A stretch of DNA of 64,000 nucleotides from Entophlyctis helioformis (taxonomy: Eukaryota > Chytridiomycota > Chytridiomycetes > Chytridiales > Chytriomycetaceae), in contig JAHLKH010000059.1 in NCBI GenBank assembly GCA_025526915.1, positions 62,001 through 126,000 on the forward strand, written 5' to 3'. Each line of letters starts with the position of its first letter. Position 1 is the first letter of the stretch. Position numbers and translations under genes: made by a program. The notes under the pieces are model-generated. The model did no database searches, was not told the DNA's origin, and saw only the letters and a program-made list of their open reading frames with translations. Positions 1-12,600 of the stretch are shown piece by piece.

Positions 1-3000
1 ACCTTCAAGGCCCTCGAATGGCTTGTCCGTCGCTTCAAGTACGCACCGCTGATCCCATGCGTATGCATCGACTGTCTTGCTGCGATCTGGCTTGTGGTGC
101 TGACCGTCCACGTCCACTCTCACGTCCACTCTCACGTCCATGATCACCAGGATCAACGAGATGAACGTCGATGCCGTCATTGCGTGCATCTTGCCGTACC
201 ACGAGACGAAGCAGTTTGTGCAGGTTGTGCGCATCCTTGCCATCCCGTAAGTGTGCAGTCACGCCATCCACCTCGAGGCAGGCTTGCTTGCACTTGTTCT
301 GACCACGATCGCTGTCTTGCCACGCCAAACAGCGACACGTCCATCTGGATGTTCCTCAAGGACTCGGTCCAGCGATCCTCTGTTCACCTGGAGCGCCGTC
401 TGCTCATCGAGCACTGCATCAAGGACCCCTCGGCCCTGCAGTTCATCTTCAACATGGTCACCAAGGCCAAGTCCGAGCGCATCCACAACTCGACCCTGAC
501 GTCCTTCCTCGCCTGCATCCTTGTGCAGTTCCTCGAGTCCAAGGGATCCATCACCGACGGCGATCTGCGCATCATCATCCCGGCTCTTGTCCATGCTCTC
601 ACCGACACCGATGCCGACCTGCGTGCTGCTGGCCAGATGGCGCTCGCGTACCTGTCCACCAAGTCCCAGTTTGCCGTTGACGCGTTCACTGGCCTGCTCG
701 AGGCTGTCGCGACCAACGTCAACCCCGCGCTTCTGTACGCGAGCGTGCTCTGTGCCGTGACCGTCTGCCAGAACCAGCCCAGACTCGAGATCCTGCCCGA
801 GTCGGTCTTCCGCAGGCTCATGGACACGAGCGGCTTTGCCAAGGTCATTGCCACCATTGCGGCGACCTACGAGGCCGACAACTTTGTCGAGCCGCTTCTC
901 AAGTCCATCATCCGCGCTGAGCCATCGCCCAACCCAGACGTCCTGGCCACCGACGATCTCTTTGCCCAGGCGAGCACGTTTGCTGCCCTGGTTTCGCCGT
1001 CGCTCATGAGCTCGGCTGCCATCCACCGCGTGCTCGATGCTGCCCTTGACATGTACGTCTCGTTTGTGTCGTCGGGCGCCGAGGCCAATGCCTCTTTCAT
1101 CGCCGGCATCCTGCGCCAGGTCTACGAGCACAACGTTGTCATTCTTGATGCCATCATCGACGCCAAGTTCCAGGCCAATGCCAACAAGAGCCCGGAAGCC
1201 GTCAAGACGCGCGCCGTTCTCTTTGAGCTGATCACGTCGTCCTTCAAGGGCACCATGCTCGAGGCTGTTGACAGCAATGGCACAACACTGTTCCTCAGTC
1301 TGAACCATCCCCAGGCCAACGTCCGTCTCATCGCCCTGCAGAAGCTGGCATCGATCCTGTCGGGTCCTGGCTCTGCCGAAGACAAGGCCCCTGTTCTGCG
1401 TTTTGCCGGGGATGTGCTGATTGCGCACATTGGAGACGCCAACCACAGCATCGCGACATTTGCCCTCGAATTCCCCAACCTCAAGGACTATGTCTCTGCC
1501 GACAAGCTTGCCGAGGCTGCCGCTGCTGCCTTTACGGCTCGCTCGTCCAACGCCAGTGTCCGCGTTTCAGCTGTTCGTGCCCTGTGCACGCTCGTGGCGC
1601 TTGGAAAGGACTGCCCGCGCATTGCACAAGAGTTGCTCTTTGGCACACTTTGGCGCTCGTCGCTCGATGCCACTATTGTGAGCGTCGTGGCACCCTTCGT
1701 TGCCCCGCTCCTGGAGGGTCTGGGTCTTCCCGAGGCACGCGCCGCCCTGGTTGCTCGCCGCATCGCCGAGAGCATCAAGGAAGTGTCGGACAAGACTGCT
1801 GCTGTGGCTGCGTGCAACACTGTTGTCGCTGAAGCGCTTGGTGACGATCTCCGCACCGCGCCTGCTTTCTCGGCCTTTGTGCTTGGCCGCGCTCTCCACT
1901 CGTCGTTCTCGTCTGCCCGCGTCTTTGCGCTTCAGTGCCTGGCGCGCGAGTGCACAACAGCCAAGTCCGCGCCGCTGCGTCCCGAGGTCACGGCGCTTTT
2001 GCCCCATGTGCTGACCCAGCTCGCTGTTGTCGCCAAGGACAGCCGTGCCAACGCCGCCCTCAACATCGCCGAGATCGTCGCTGCTTCTGCCACCCTCTTG
2101 AACGCGTCGGTTGCTGAAGCCGTCTCGCTGGTCCGCGTCGCTCTGATTGTTGTGGTCAGGCTGTTTGGCTCTTCTGCCCCGGCGTGGCTGCACCCAGACG
2201 CGGCCGATGTGTCTCGCGCCAACACGCTGTCGCTTGCCTTTACCGCCTTCCTGACGATTAGCAGCGACAAGGTCCGTGAGCACCTTGTGCAGTCTTTCCT
2301 TGGCCACCTCGGCCAGCGCGGGGTCCTTGAATTCGCTGCGTCGCTGTGGCTCTCGTCAGCGCAGGCGCCGGTCCGTGTCTTTGGCCTCACGCTTGCCAAG
2401 AAGTTTATCACGTCCGACAGCGCCAAGCACCTGGACTACCAGCTTCTTGTGCCGTCGCTGCTCCTTGCTCTTACCGACAAGGATCACACCGTCCGCGCAG
2501 CCGCTGTGTCTCTTCTGCAGACGATTGTGGCTGCCTACAAGCGCGCTCCCGCCACTGGATCCAAGCTCAAGCCCGAGACCATCTTTGGCTACGATGTGTT
2601 TTACGGATCCGGCTCGTCCAGCGTTGGCTACCTGCTCCCTGCTTCTGCGCTGCGACTTGTCGAGAAGCTTGGTGGCTGGAAGGAGGAGATCCTTGCCGAT
2701 GCGGCCTTCCTCCCTGCCAACTTCCACACTGCAGTGCTGCACACGGGCACGTCGTCCAAGTCCAGCAAGGGAGCCGACAAGTACCAGGACGACATTCTCT
2801 CGTTCCTGCTGAGCAACATTGTCGCGTTTGGCGCCACTGACATCAAGATCCGCCTGATCCAGCTGCTCTCGGTCGTCGACTCGCCTCTCAAGCTCAAGAC
2901 GCTTTTCCCGCTGCTTGAAAAGACGCTGCTTGCATTCGCCAACATCCAGACCGATGCATCGCTCGTCAATGCACCAGAGACGGCCAAGGTCGTCGAGCTT

Positions 3001-6000
3001 CTGTGCCTGCTCTCCAAGCTGTTCACGGCAACGACCGTCGCGTCGCTCTTCAACAGCCGCAGCACTCGCTACGTCAAGGCGTTCTGCGCTCTGCTGTCCC
3101 CTGCCGAGCCTGCCTATGCCGCCAGATGGTCCGCCATCCACGATCAGGCGCTTGCCCAGATCACGCCCGAGTGGTTCACCGCCATCGAGCTCGAGAAGCA
3201 GCAGTCCATCTTCATGGCCATGATCGATCTGATTGCTCTCGGCGGCGGCGTCATGTCGCCCTCCATCAAGACTCTGCTCAAGACCCTGCCCCTCTCTGGC
3301 CAGGCTCTGTTGCCCACGCTTGAGCGCATCCAGATCCACATGACCAGCGATGCAGCCCAGACTCAGGCCAAGCGCGTCAAGTCGGACACGGACGAGGACC
3401 GCGCATACATTCTGAGCGGCGTGGCCTTGCTCGAAGTCCTGCAGTTCAAGAACAGCATCGAGTCGTCGGATGCCCTCATTGGCCCGCTCTTTGATCTGCT
3501 GGCGGCTCTGCTCAACTCGGACATGGTCCAGGCGCTTACCGAGATCGAGTACTTTAAGCAGCTCATCCTGTCGGCGCTGCAGCTCCTGTTCCGCACGCAG
3601 ATCGACGGCGAGATGCTGTCCATCAACGAAGACTCGGTCCGCATCGACCTTGTGGTGCAGTGCATCCGTCTGACCGACAACCCGCAGACGCACAATGCCG
3701 CCCTGCTGCTGCTGTCCACGGTCGCGTCTGTTGCCCCCCAGAGCGTGCTCATCAACATCATGCCCGTGTTCACCTTCATGGGTGCAAACATCCTGCGTCA
3801 GGACGACAGCTACACGTTCCATGTTATCCAGCAGACCATGACGACGATCATTCCTGCCCTTATGCGCCACATCAACGGCGATGCGTTCCAGGAGCTCAAG
3901 CCCATCATGGACGTGTTTGTGCAAGCCCTCCCGCACATCCCCAGCCACCGCCGTCTGCGCCTGTTCACTCTCCTTGTGCAGACCGTCGGCGTGTCGCAGC
4001 ACCTTGGCTCCATGATTGCGCTCATTCTGTCCAACAGCATTGCCGGCATCTTCCATGCCACGCGTCGTCGTGCGGTCGACTCCTCGGAGCTCGTCCAGTT
4101 CTGTCTGTCGCTGTCGCAACAGTTCTCGCAGGCCGACCAGCTCCGTGCGCTTGTCCAGATCATGCAGCACGAGCGCCTGCTGCCCAACGGCCAGGACGCC
4201 TCCGAGTTCGCGTCGCCCCTCATTGAGAGCTCGTCCGAGATCAAGACCGTGCGCCGTGTCAAGCTCCAGCTGCTCAGCTTTGCGTCGCATGCCCTCAAGT
4301 CCAAGAGCCTTGCCACCACCACGCCGTCGGCCGAGAAGGAGGACAGCGAGGCCGAGGCTGCAGCCAGACACGCCGACGTTGTCAAGGACCTCCACCTGCA
4401 GCTCATTGAGTTTGTTCTCCTCGAGACGGACGCCATCAACACGCTTGTTGGCGATCTGCAGGTCCAGCCCACGTCGTCAGACGCCAAGTTTGGCCGTCTG
4501 TACATGCACAGCCTCCAGGATGTCCTCACTGCCGTCAACAACCTCCTTGTGCTAGAGGTCTTTGTCGATGTCGCTGGCCGTCTGCTCGAGCGTTCCGACG
4601 AGTCGATCCGCTACCGCGCGCTCGTCATGCTCAAGCAGCGCGCCACTGCCCTCGAAGGCGCCGCCGAAGTCAGCGAGACCCTCTTCATGCCCATCCTCCA
4701 GTCGCTCTTCAAGATCGTCGACCGCGCGGATGGCGATGCCAAGGTGGTTGAGGCCAAGCAGCTTGCCATGGAGTGCGTCTCCATCCTCGCTGCGCTTATT
4801 GGCAAGAAGATCCCAGAGGTCTTGTCGGACGGGTTCAAGGTCCTGCTCTCGGAACGCGCGCTCCTGTCGTCCAACCCTGCCCTCGCGTCGTCGACGATTG
4901 TGTGCCTGTCGTCGCTCTCGATCGTGCTTGGCCCCCGCATCGTGCCGTTCCTTCCCGTCTTTGTCCCTGCCATTGTCAAGATTGCCCGCGCGGCCCTCGA
5001 CTCGGAGACCGTGGAGGCAGACACGCGTGCTGTGACCGTCGCGGCTGTGCTCGGCTGCTTTGCGATCCTTGTCGAGACGCTTTCCATGTTCGCGTCGCCG
5101 TACCTGGGCGACATTATCGGATTCATCACGGACCCGGCAATCGAGACCATGTCGCCGCGTGTTGGCCAGCTCGCGACCGCCATCTCGGCGTCGCTTGCCC
5201 AGCATGTGTCGCCGCGCATCCTGCTGCCGCCCATGCTTAAACGGCTGGGATCTGCCATCCCTGCCGGCGCGTTTGCCATGGTGTCGCTGTTCCGCCTGCT
5301 GGCTGCTGTCATTGCGTCTACGCCCCAGGCCGGCCTCATTGATGCGGCCAAGCAGCTTACTGCCTTTTTCCTGGAAGGATTTGGCTACCGTTGCGCCGGT
5401 GCTGGCAAGCCTGTCACTCCCAAGGTAATGATGCTGATCCAGATACTGCCAGCCTTGAGCTCCTCTTTCTGTGTTTCTAACACGCGTGGCATTGTGTTGG
5501 ATGGCAGAGCGTCCCTATCGAGAATGCCATGATCCAGGCGTTTGTGAGCATGACCATGAAGACCAACGAGACCATGTTCCGCCCCGTGTTCCTCAAGCTC
5601 GTCGACTGGGCCACGTCGGAGATGCTTGCCAAGAACGGCTGGACGACTGCCGGCATCTTCTCTCGCCAGCAGATGCTCTACCGTGTTGCCGACCGTCTCT
5701 TTGGCGAGCTGCGGTCGATCTTTGTGCCGTACTATGCGTACCTGCTCGACAACGCCCTCAAGACACTCGCCAACTTTGACGGCGCTGTTGCCATGGACAG
5801 CGACCTGTGGAGCGTCATCATTGCCAACCTCAAGCACCTGTTCCTGCACCACGGCGCCAACGACTTTATCTCGGCCGACCGTCTCACGGTCGTGCGCGAC
5901 GCACTCATGAACCAGATCAAGCTTGTTGATGCCCACGGGCACACCTACAAGGACCGCATGTCCTTCCAGCTGGTGCCTACGCTTGGCCAGCTTGCGTTCA

Positions 6001-6380
6001 CGTTCCGTGGCGACAAGGCGTGGAAGGCGCTCACGCGGTCGGTGCTCCAGTCCATGCGTGCGGACGCAGCACCTGTCCGCTGGGCCGCCGTGAAGATCAT
6101 GCACGAGATGTACTCGCGTCTCGGCGAGGAGATGCTCGTGTACTTTCCCGAAACCATTCCCATCATTGCCGAGCTCATGGAAGGTGCGTGGTGCTTGTCG
6201 TATCTTGCGTTTGTCGTCTTGCGCTGCACTTGTGGCTCACACGCTGCCTGGCTATGTACATCTTGTTCATTTACGCGACACACAGACGACGACGAGGATG
6301 TCGAAAAGGCGTGCCAGGACTTGTGTCTGCTTATCCAGCACTACCTCGGCGAACCCATCCAGCAGTACTTTAGCGCCTAA
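1..6380 (+). CDS. UTP10: UTP10/HEATR1, U3 snoRNP (SSU processome) scaffold, 5' partial
   Basis: A giant HEAT-repeat protein of the t-UTP subcomplex, which in the nucleolus binds nascent pre-rRNA and is needed for 18S processing. Modelled exons are <1-38, 151-246, 333-5424, 5508-6183 and 6286-6380, giving 1,998 codons plus stop with all phases consistent. The family block RRFK-INEMNVDAV-ILPYHET is rebuilt exactly by joining exon 1 to exon 2. The C-terminus (EDVEKACQ...LGEPIQQYF) is the typical end of UTP10/HEATR1. Between these ends the protein is almost entirely helical repeat. By comparison with human HEATR1, roughly the first 120 residues lie upstream of the window. No frame breaks occur in the 5-kb central exon. 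It ends 54 bp from the convergent NPRL3 stop. Family identity is from recalled conserved blocks; no alignment was run. Confidence 0.92.
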
Positions 6381-6414
6381 TCCTGCGGCCGTTTCTCTCT
6401 GTGGCCCCCTGTCC

Positions 6415-6420
6415 AATAAA
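6415..6420 (+). terminator. Poly(A) signal AATAAA of UTP10
   Basis: A canonical AATAAA lies 35 bp after the UTP10 stop and 15 bp before the convergent NPRL3 stop codon. Cleavage downstream of it would place the UTP10 3' end inside the NPRL3 coding region, so the two transcripts probably overlap. Confidence 0.6.
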
Positions 6421-6434
6421 CGACATTCGGTTGC

Positions 6435-9400
6435 TTACACGAGCTGGTGGTCTGGATAAAACGTGGTCACGATCGCGTCGCGATACTCTTTGATGATCAT
6501 CTTGAGTTCCTTCCTGCCGACGATGGGTCAGTGTTGGCTGCCTGTAGGTAGGGCATGTCAAACAGCACACGTCTTGCCTGGATATGCTTTCGAGGTACAG
6601 GATCTCCTCCACGTGGTATCGGCCATTAAAGTACGGCACCATCCTACAATGCACATGCCGTCAGTAGCATGCTGCAGCCATGCAGCCACTCGCGCCATCC
6701 AGCCCGTACCGCGTAAACAGCTCAGCCAGCTGCGGCTGCGTGCCAGCCATCGCAGCAATCCACTCGCGTTCCTGTGGCGTCGGGTTCGACAGGTCGCGGA
6801 TCATGGTCGGCCCGACTGCAGGCACGTCGCCGTCTTCTCGGTACTGGTACTGGTGGTAATGGTGGTTCTGATGTGGGTGCTGCCACCCATACCCGTCATA
6901 CGCATCGATGGGCGAAACCTCGGACCCAGGCGACGGCGACGACACCGACCTGGTTTGCGCTCCCGCACCGCAGATACTCGCCGGCACGATCAAGTCTGCA
7001 AAAAACGTTGAGCCGGTAGTTGCGGAGGATACAGAGGGAGAGGCGTGGCTTACATATGTACATATGGAGCTGGACCACAAGGCTTTTTCGCAGCAGGAAG
7101 GTGATGACTTCAAGAAAGAGATAGTTGCGGCTTTCGCGTTTGGGGATGATCTCATGGTACGGGCGTGGCGTCGACAGGGCTTGCAGGAACTGCGCCAGCA
7201 CGAGCTGCGGAAACCGTTGGCTGAACTCGGCCGAGAGTGCGGACATACTGGACAGAGGGATCGCGTCAGTGCAATGTGGCCGTGAATGCAGCCACGAGGC
7301 GAGGGTCGATGCGTACTTTGAGAGATGTGCGGTTGGAGAGACGACATAGACGTTGCGGTTGCTGATGACATGGATGATGCGTGCCTTGCGCCAAAAGTAC
7401 AGGTGTGCGGCAAGGCGGTAGATCTGTGCCAATGAGCAGCTGAGCGTCGACTGTAAATCATGGAAACTGGGACCACAATCGCGCTGCGTGTCAGTTACAA
7501 TCGCACGAATAGATGCATGTGCACATGACCCGACCTTTGAGTTGGAGTGACAACTTGGATAAGCTCAACAAGCAAAGGCGACGCGTCAACTGGCAGGGTC
7601 TTGAGGATCTCTTCGGGATCAGACAGGAGCAGCAGCGCTTGGTACGGCCGAAGAATAGGGTACGGCTGGCCTTCGGGATTGATTGACGAGGTTGGCTGCA
7701 TCTGCAAGGGATCTGGACCCGTTGACAGCGTTTCAGGAACGCACAGGGAAGGCGCAAACTCGGGCTCAAGGTCTGAGATGCGCAGCGCCAGACTGACCGA
7801 GTCGTTGATCTCAAAATGCGGGCTTGTCTGGCCGAGCACGGTGTGGTAGATGCGAGCAAGGCAGCGCGCCAGACTGCTGGCCTGGAGTAGCCGCGACTGG
7901 AGAGCCATCAGGTCGAGATGAGCGTGGCTCTGGGTCTTTGGATTTCCCTTTCGATGCGCCTGGCCAGAGTCGGCAGTCCCTCCTTGTTTGGTCCAGCGTT
8001 GAGGCCCATACTAACGCCGCCCATCATGCTGCCGCTGCTGCCAGCAGATGCGTTTGGAATGCCGGCATCTGCGGACCTGGACGAGTCTCCGCCGCGATTT
8101 GAAGCAAGCCACTCGTCCTTGATGGCAAGGATAAGCTCCGTCTCTTTACGCACGTAGCCGCGGCGCAGCTGCTCGTATTTGAGCGCAGCCGTAGCTTTGT
8201 GATGACCTGCTCGTAGATGCTATTGATCTCGTTGCCATGATGGGTCGCACCGCGTCCGTCTGGCTGCATGGCAAAGACAATGTTGAACATGGTGAGCTGA
8301 TGGTGGTAGTTGCTGGTGGATGTATCCTGCTGTTGCTGCTGCTGTTGTGGCTGCTGTTTTGAATGCTGCTGAGAAGGCGTTGCCAAAGGGAGTGCTGGAG
8401 AGTTTGCAATTGTGGAAGGTGAGAAGAAGGTGTTCTGGTGCGGATGGACCGGCGACATTTCCAGCTGGTTTGGGTCTTGACGCGCATTGCCTGCCTTCAT
8501 GAGCTTGCGTCTTTGCACAAGGCGAGCAAACCGCAGGCCCGTGCCCGGCCGATCGGCGTTGAGGAGCGTGGGCAGGCCAACAAAGTCGACATTGTCCACG
8601 GTCAGATGGAACGGCTTGTCACACAGCGACACTTTGGGCGAGAGGATGTCTGACAGAAACGTGCAGTCGAAGCCAAGAAAGGTTTCGCGAGGCAGCTGGG
8701 CCATGGACGCCAGCGATCCGTGGCGCGAGACGGTGGACGATGCATTCGCGGAGCCGCCTGCAGCCGAGCTGGAAGCAGCGGCTTTGGGCTTTGCGGCGGC
8801 GGCTGCAGCCGACGGATCGCCCGAGCCAGAGGGATTGGAGGCCGGCAGCGATGCGTCTGCTGGTGCAAGGCCATAGACGGGGGCAGCAGAAGACGAGCCG
8901 GCATACGAGGCTGGACGCGGCGCGGGAAACTGCGATGTGGCAGACGCAGATGCAGTCGCAGTCGCAGCCGCACGCGCCTTGACAGATGCGCTGGTTGCGG
9001 CTGAGCTTGTTGCGGTTGCAGCCGACGCAGACGCAGATGCCGCCGAGGACTGAGCCAGACCGTATGCGGCATTGACGGTGGTGGTGGTGGAAGCGTTGCT
9101 GTTGCCGCGCGGACGGGCAGGGCGGCGAGGCGTGGAGGCGGCGCTTGTTGCCGTCGAAGGTGCCTGAGACTGGGCAGCAGCTGGTGCAGACGGCGCAGAT
9201 GGCGCAGACGGTGCAGCTGGAAAGAGCGACGCAGCCGCGGACGGCGATGCTTCGGCGGACAGCGGCAGCAGCAGCTCGGCAGGCGGCGGCAGAAGATGCG
9301 GCGGGGGCGGGCGGCCGTCCGCAGCGCCAGCGGGATACGAGAACACGAGCTGGTGGCCGCGCGACGAGTACGACACGAACAGCAGGCCGATCAGCGTCAT
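6435..9400 (-). CDS. NPR3: NPRL3/Npr3, GATOR1 (SEACIT) subunit inhibiting TORC1
   Basis: GATOR1 is the GTPase-activating complex for RagA/Gtr1 and switches TORC1 off when amino acids are scarce. Modelled exons, from the start: 9400-8016, 7929-7535, 7466-7054, 6995-6710, 6643-6578 and 6513-6435. Supporting blocks in order: MTLIGLLFVSYSSRGHQLVFSYP at the start; LGFDCTFLSDILSPK; YEQVITKL; PYQALLLLSDPEE; QIYRLAAHLYFW; GRYHVEEILY; KELKMIIKEYRDAIVTT. A long Ala/Ser/Pro-rich insert and a polyQ tract sit in the N-terminal half. One base seems to be missing near 8188-8196, where the frame must change inside KL-ALKYEQLR with no room for an intron. The intron at 6514-6577 is GC-AG. It shares a 229-bp divergent promoter with TRA1. 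Confidence 0.92.
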
Positions 9401-9466
9401 GGCCGGCAGCGGGGCCTCGGAACGCGCCGAAAATTTCAAAGTTGCTGCGGCTCGCAAAGTGAAAGT

Positions 9467-9496
9467 GTCACGTGTGTGCCACGCGAGTGTCACGTG
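9467..9496. promoter_or_regulatory. Pair of GTCACGTG E-boxes in the NPRL3/TRA1 divergent promoter
   Basis: GTCACGTG occurs at 9467-9474 and again at 9489-9496, 22 bp apart (two helical turns), between the NPRL3 start (9400) and the TRA1 start (9630). CACGTG is the core bound by bHLH factors such as fungal Cbf1 and animal TFEB/MiT proteins. Co-regulation of the two genes is inference. Confidence 0.5.
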
Positions 9497-9629
9497 GTGT
9501 CACGCAAAACACCGAGACAACCCGCGTTGGATCGTTGCGGCGGCTGCTCAACCAACCACAGCAACAGCGCCAACCACAGCAACACAACCAGCGACAGCAA
9601 CAACCAGCGACAGCCAGACCGACACCCGC

Positions 9630-12600
9630 ATGGCACAGACCACGCTCAACGTCGAGGTCTACGCCAACAGACTCAACGACGCCGATGTTGGTGCGTGCCG
9701 TCTGCCTGCGTGCTGCCATGTCGCCGTGCTTCGGTCGCCGTGTGTCGCTCACCACGACCTGGCACTTACACTGACGCTTACACTGACGCTCACACTGTCG
9801 CTTACACTGACGCTGACACTCATCCTGGCAGACAACAAGGTCAAGGTCGCCATCGTCACCGAGCTGCGCGACTCCATAGAGATTGTGCAGTCGGTCGAGT
9901 ACCCGCGCTTCCTGGCCTTCCTCTTACCCGTCTTCATCAGCATCCTCTCGTCCGTCGAGCCGTCGCTGTTCGCAGACACAAACGACAACAAGGTGCGCAA
10001 CATCATCCTCGAGATCATCCACCGCTTCCCAAACAACGACGCCCTCAAGTCATACGCCCAGGACCTCATGAAGGTCCTCATGTCCGTCCTGCGCACCGAC
10101 AACGAGGAGAACGCCGTCATCTGCCTCAAGATCATCGTCGACCTGCACAAAAACTACAAGACTATCGTCGAAGACTACGTGCAGCCCTTTCTGGACACTG
10201 TACAGGAAATGTACCAGAACATGGAGAAGGCCGTGGCCGACGCGTTCGGCGACGACGGTGCTCTCGACGCCGGCAGCTTGGTCGATCTCTCGGGCAGCGC
10301 CGTCGGTGGAGAGCCCCAGAGCAAAAAGGCCCTTCCCCTCTCGCTCTTTTCGTTCAAGGTCCTCACAGAGTGCCCCATCATCATCGCCCTGCTCTTTCAG
10401 ATCCACCGCAAGTTTGTGCCCACAAACGTGCCGCTGTTTGTGCCTCTGATCGTCAAGGTAGGCGGCCATGCGTGCATTCATGCATCTCTGTCCATCCATC
10501 CATGCAAAGATGCTGATCTAGCTCGCACTGTGCTGCTTTCCCTCAACCAGGTGCTGCTGCTCCAGCCGCCTCAACAGGCAGCCATCCACAAAGAGGCCGA
10601 CGCTCAAAGCACCGTCTTTCTCGGCATGGCTCCCTCCATCAAAAACGCTGCAGTCTATGGCGAGTTCAAGTCGCTCCAGGTCAAGACCGTCTCGTTTGTT
10701 GCATACATTCTGCGCAGCTTCATCTCGCTTCTCAAGCCATACGAGGCGGATGTCGCCAACGCGGTCGTGTGCCTGATGAAGGACTGTCCTGCAGACGCGT
10801 CTGCCACGCGCAAGGAGCTGCTTGTCGCCACGCGCCACCTGTGGTACACCGAGTTCCGCATTGCCTTTGTCAAGCACCTCGACCTGCTGCTCAACGAAAG
10901 CATCCTCGTCGGATCCGGCGTCACGTGTCGCGAGACTCTGAGGCCCCTCGCTCACAGCGTCCTCATCGACCTGATCCACCATGTCCGCAACGAACTCACC
11001 ATCGAGCAGATCACCAAGATTATCCACATTTACTCGCGCAACCTGCACGATCCCGCCTTTCCTCTGCAGATCCAGACCATGTGCGCCAAGCTGCTTCTCA
11101 GTCTCATCGACAATGTCATCACGCAGCAGTCAAGGCCTGACGCGCGCCGTCTGCTCATCCGCACCCTTGATGCGTTTGCCTGCCGCCTTGGCTCCATCCA
11201 CGCCATGTATCCGACGGTCGTGCACTACCTCAAGCGCAAAGGAGCTGCCAAGGACACCGAAAAGCCGGCAGAGGAAAACTACAGTGTTCTCATGGACATG
11301 GACGGGTTCCTTGACATTGGCTCTGTTCAGCCCATCCGCACCTGCACGCGTCCACTCGACAACTCGACAGATCTGATCAAGGAGATGCGTGTGCAGATCA
11401 AGAGCATTCTCCTGGGCATCAAAACAACCCTCTTTGCCCTCCGCAGCCATCCGCAGCCGTTCATGGACGAGTCGGCTCAGCCCATGACAAACTACGCCTT
11501 CGGGGACGAGGTGGACATCTTTGTACGCATCTTCAAGGACGGCCTTCACTGCTTTGCGTACTTTGCAGAGCACGACACTGGTGCACTTGCTACCACTGGA
11601 TCCGCCACGTCAGCTGCCCCTACGGCTGCCCCGACGGCTGCCTCGCAGCCGGCTGCTGGAGCCACGGCGTCAGTAGCAAGCGTTGTTCCGTCCAAGGAGG
11701 ACAAGGACGTTCTTGAGGCATTTGCGTCCATCTTCACGTTTGTCGATCCGCCGATTTTCCAAGAGGTCTTCACCACGCACATTGACCATCTCTTTGACCA
11801 CTCGGTGCGCAACCCGGCCGTGCTTGTGATCCCGCAGTACTTCTTGGCCAACCAGTCCGTGTCGGCCAACTTCTCGGGGCTGCTGCTCAACTTCTTGGTC
11901 GGACGACTCGCCGATCTGGGTGGTGCAGACGTCGGCGCTGCATCTGTCATGCTGCGTCTCTTCAAGTTGCTGTTCATGGCTGTCACGTTATTCCCAGAGA
12001 CCAACGAGACCGTGCTCCGGCCGCATCTGTCCAACATCATCATGTCGTCGCTGCGTCTGTCTGCAAAGGCCAAGGACCCGATCAACTACTTTTCGTTGCT
12101 GCGCGCTCTCTTCCGCAGCATTGGCGGCGGCCGCTTCGAGCTGCTGTACCAGGAAGTGCTGCCGCTGCTCCAGGTCCTGCTCGAGACTCTCAACGCGCTG
12201 CTTGCATCTGCCCATCAGCCGCAGATGAAGGAGCTGTTTGTCGAGCTGTGCCTGACCGTGCCCGTGCGTCTGTCGGTCCTGCTGCCCTATCTGTCGTACT
12301 TGATGCGTCCGCTCGTCATTGCACTGCAAGCTGGCCCCGATCTGGTCACGCAGAGTCTGCGTACCCTCGAGTTGTGCGTCGACAACCTCAATCACGAATT
12401 CCTCGAGCCTATGCTCAATCCGGTCATTGATGATCTCATGACCGCGTTGTGGAAGCATCTCAAGCCAAATCCATACAACCCGTCCCACAGCCACACCACG
12501 CTCCGAATCCTTGGCAAGTTTGGCGGCCGCAACCGTCGCTGGCTCAGAGACAAGTCGGCGCTCGAGTATCTTGAGGCGAAGGAGTCTGCGCTGAACGTGG

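Noticed and set aside
259..1446. Long antisense ORFs opposite UTP10, TRA1, SEC8 and other genes
   Set aside because: Shadows produced by GC-rich codon bias; none has a start context, splice logic or family resemblance.
7915..8020. Apparent second frameshift in NPRL3 downstream of MMGG
   Set aside because: A GTTAGT donor (8015) and ACCCAG acceptor (7930) define an 86-nt phase-0 intron that restores the frame, so no indel is needed.
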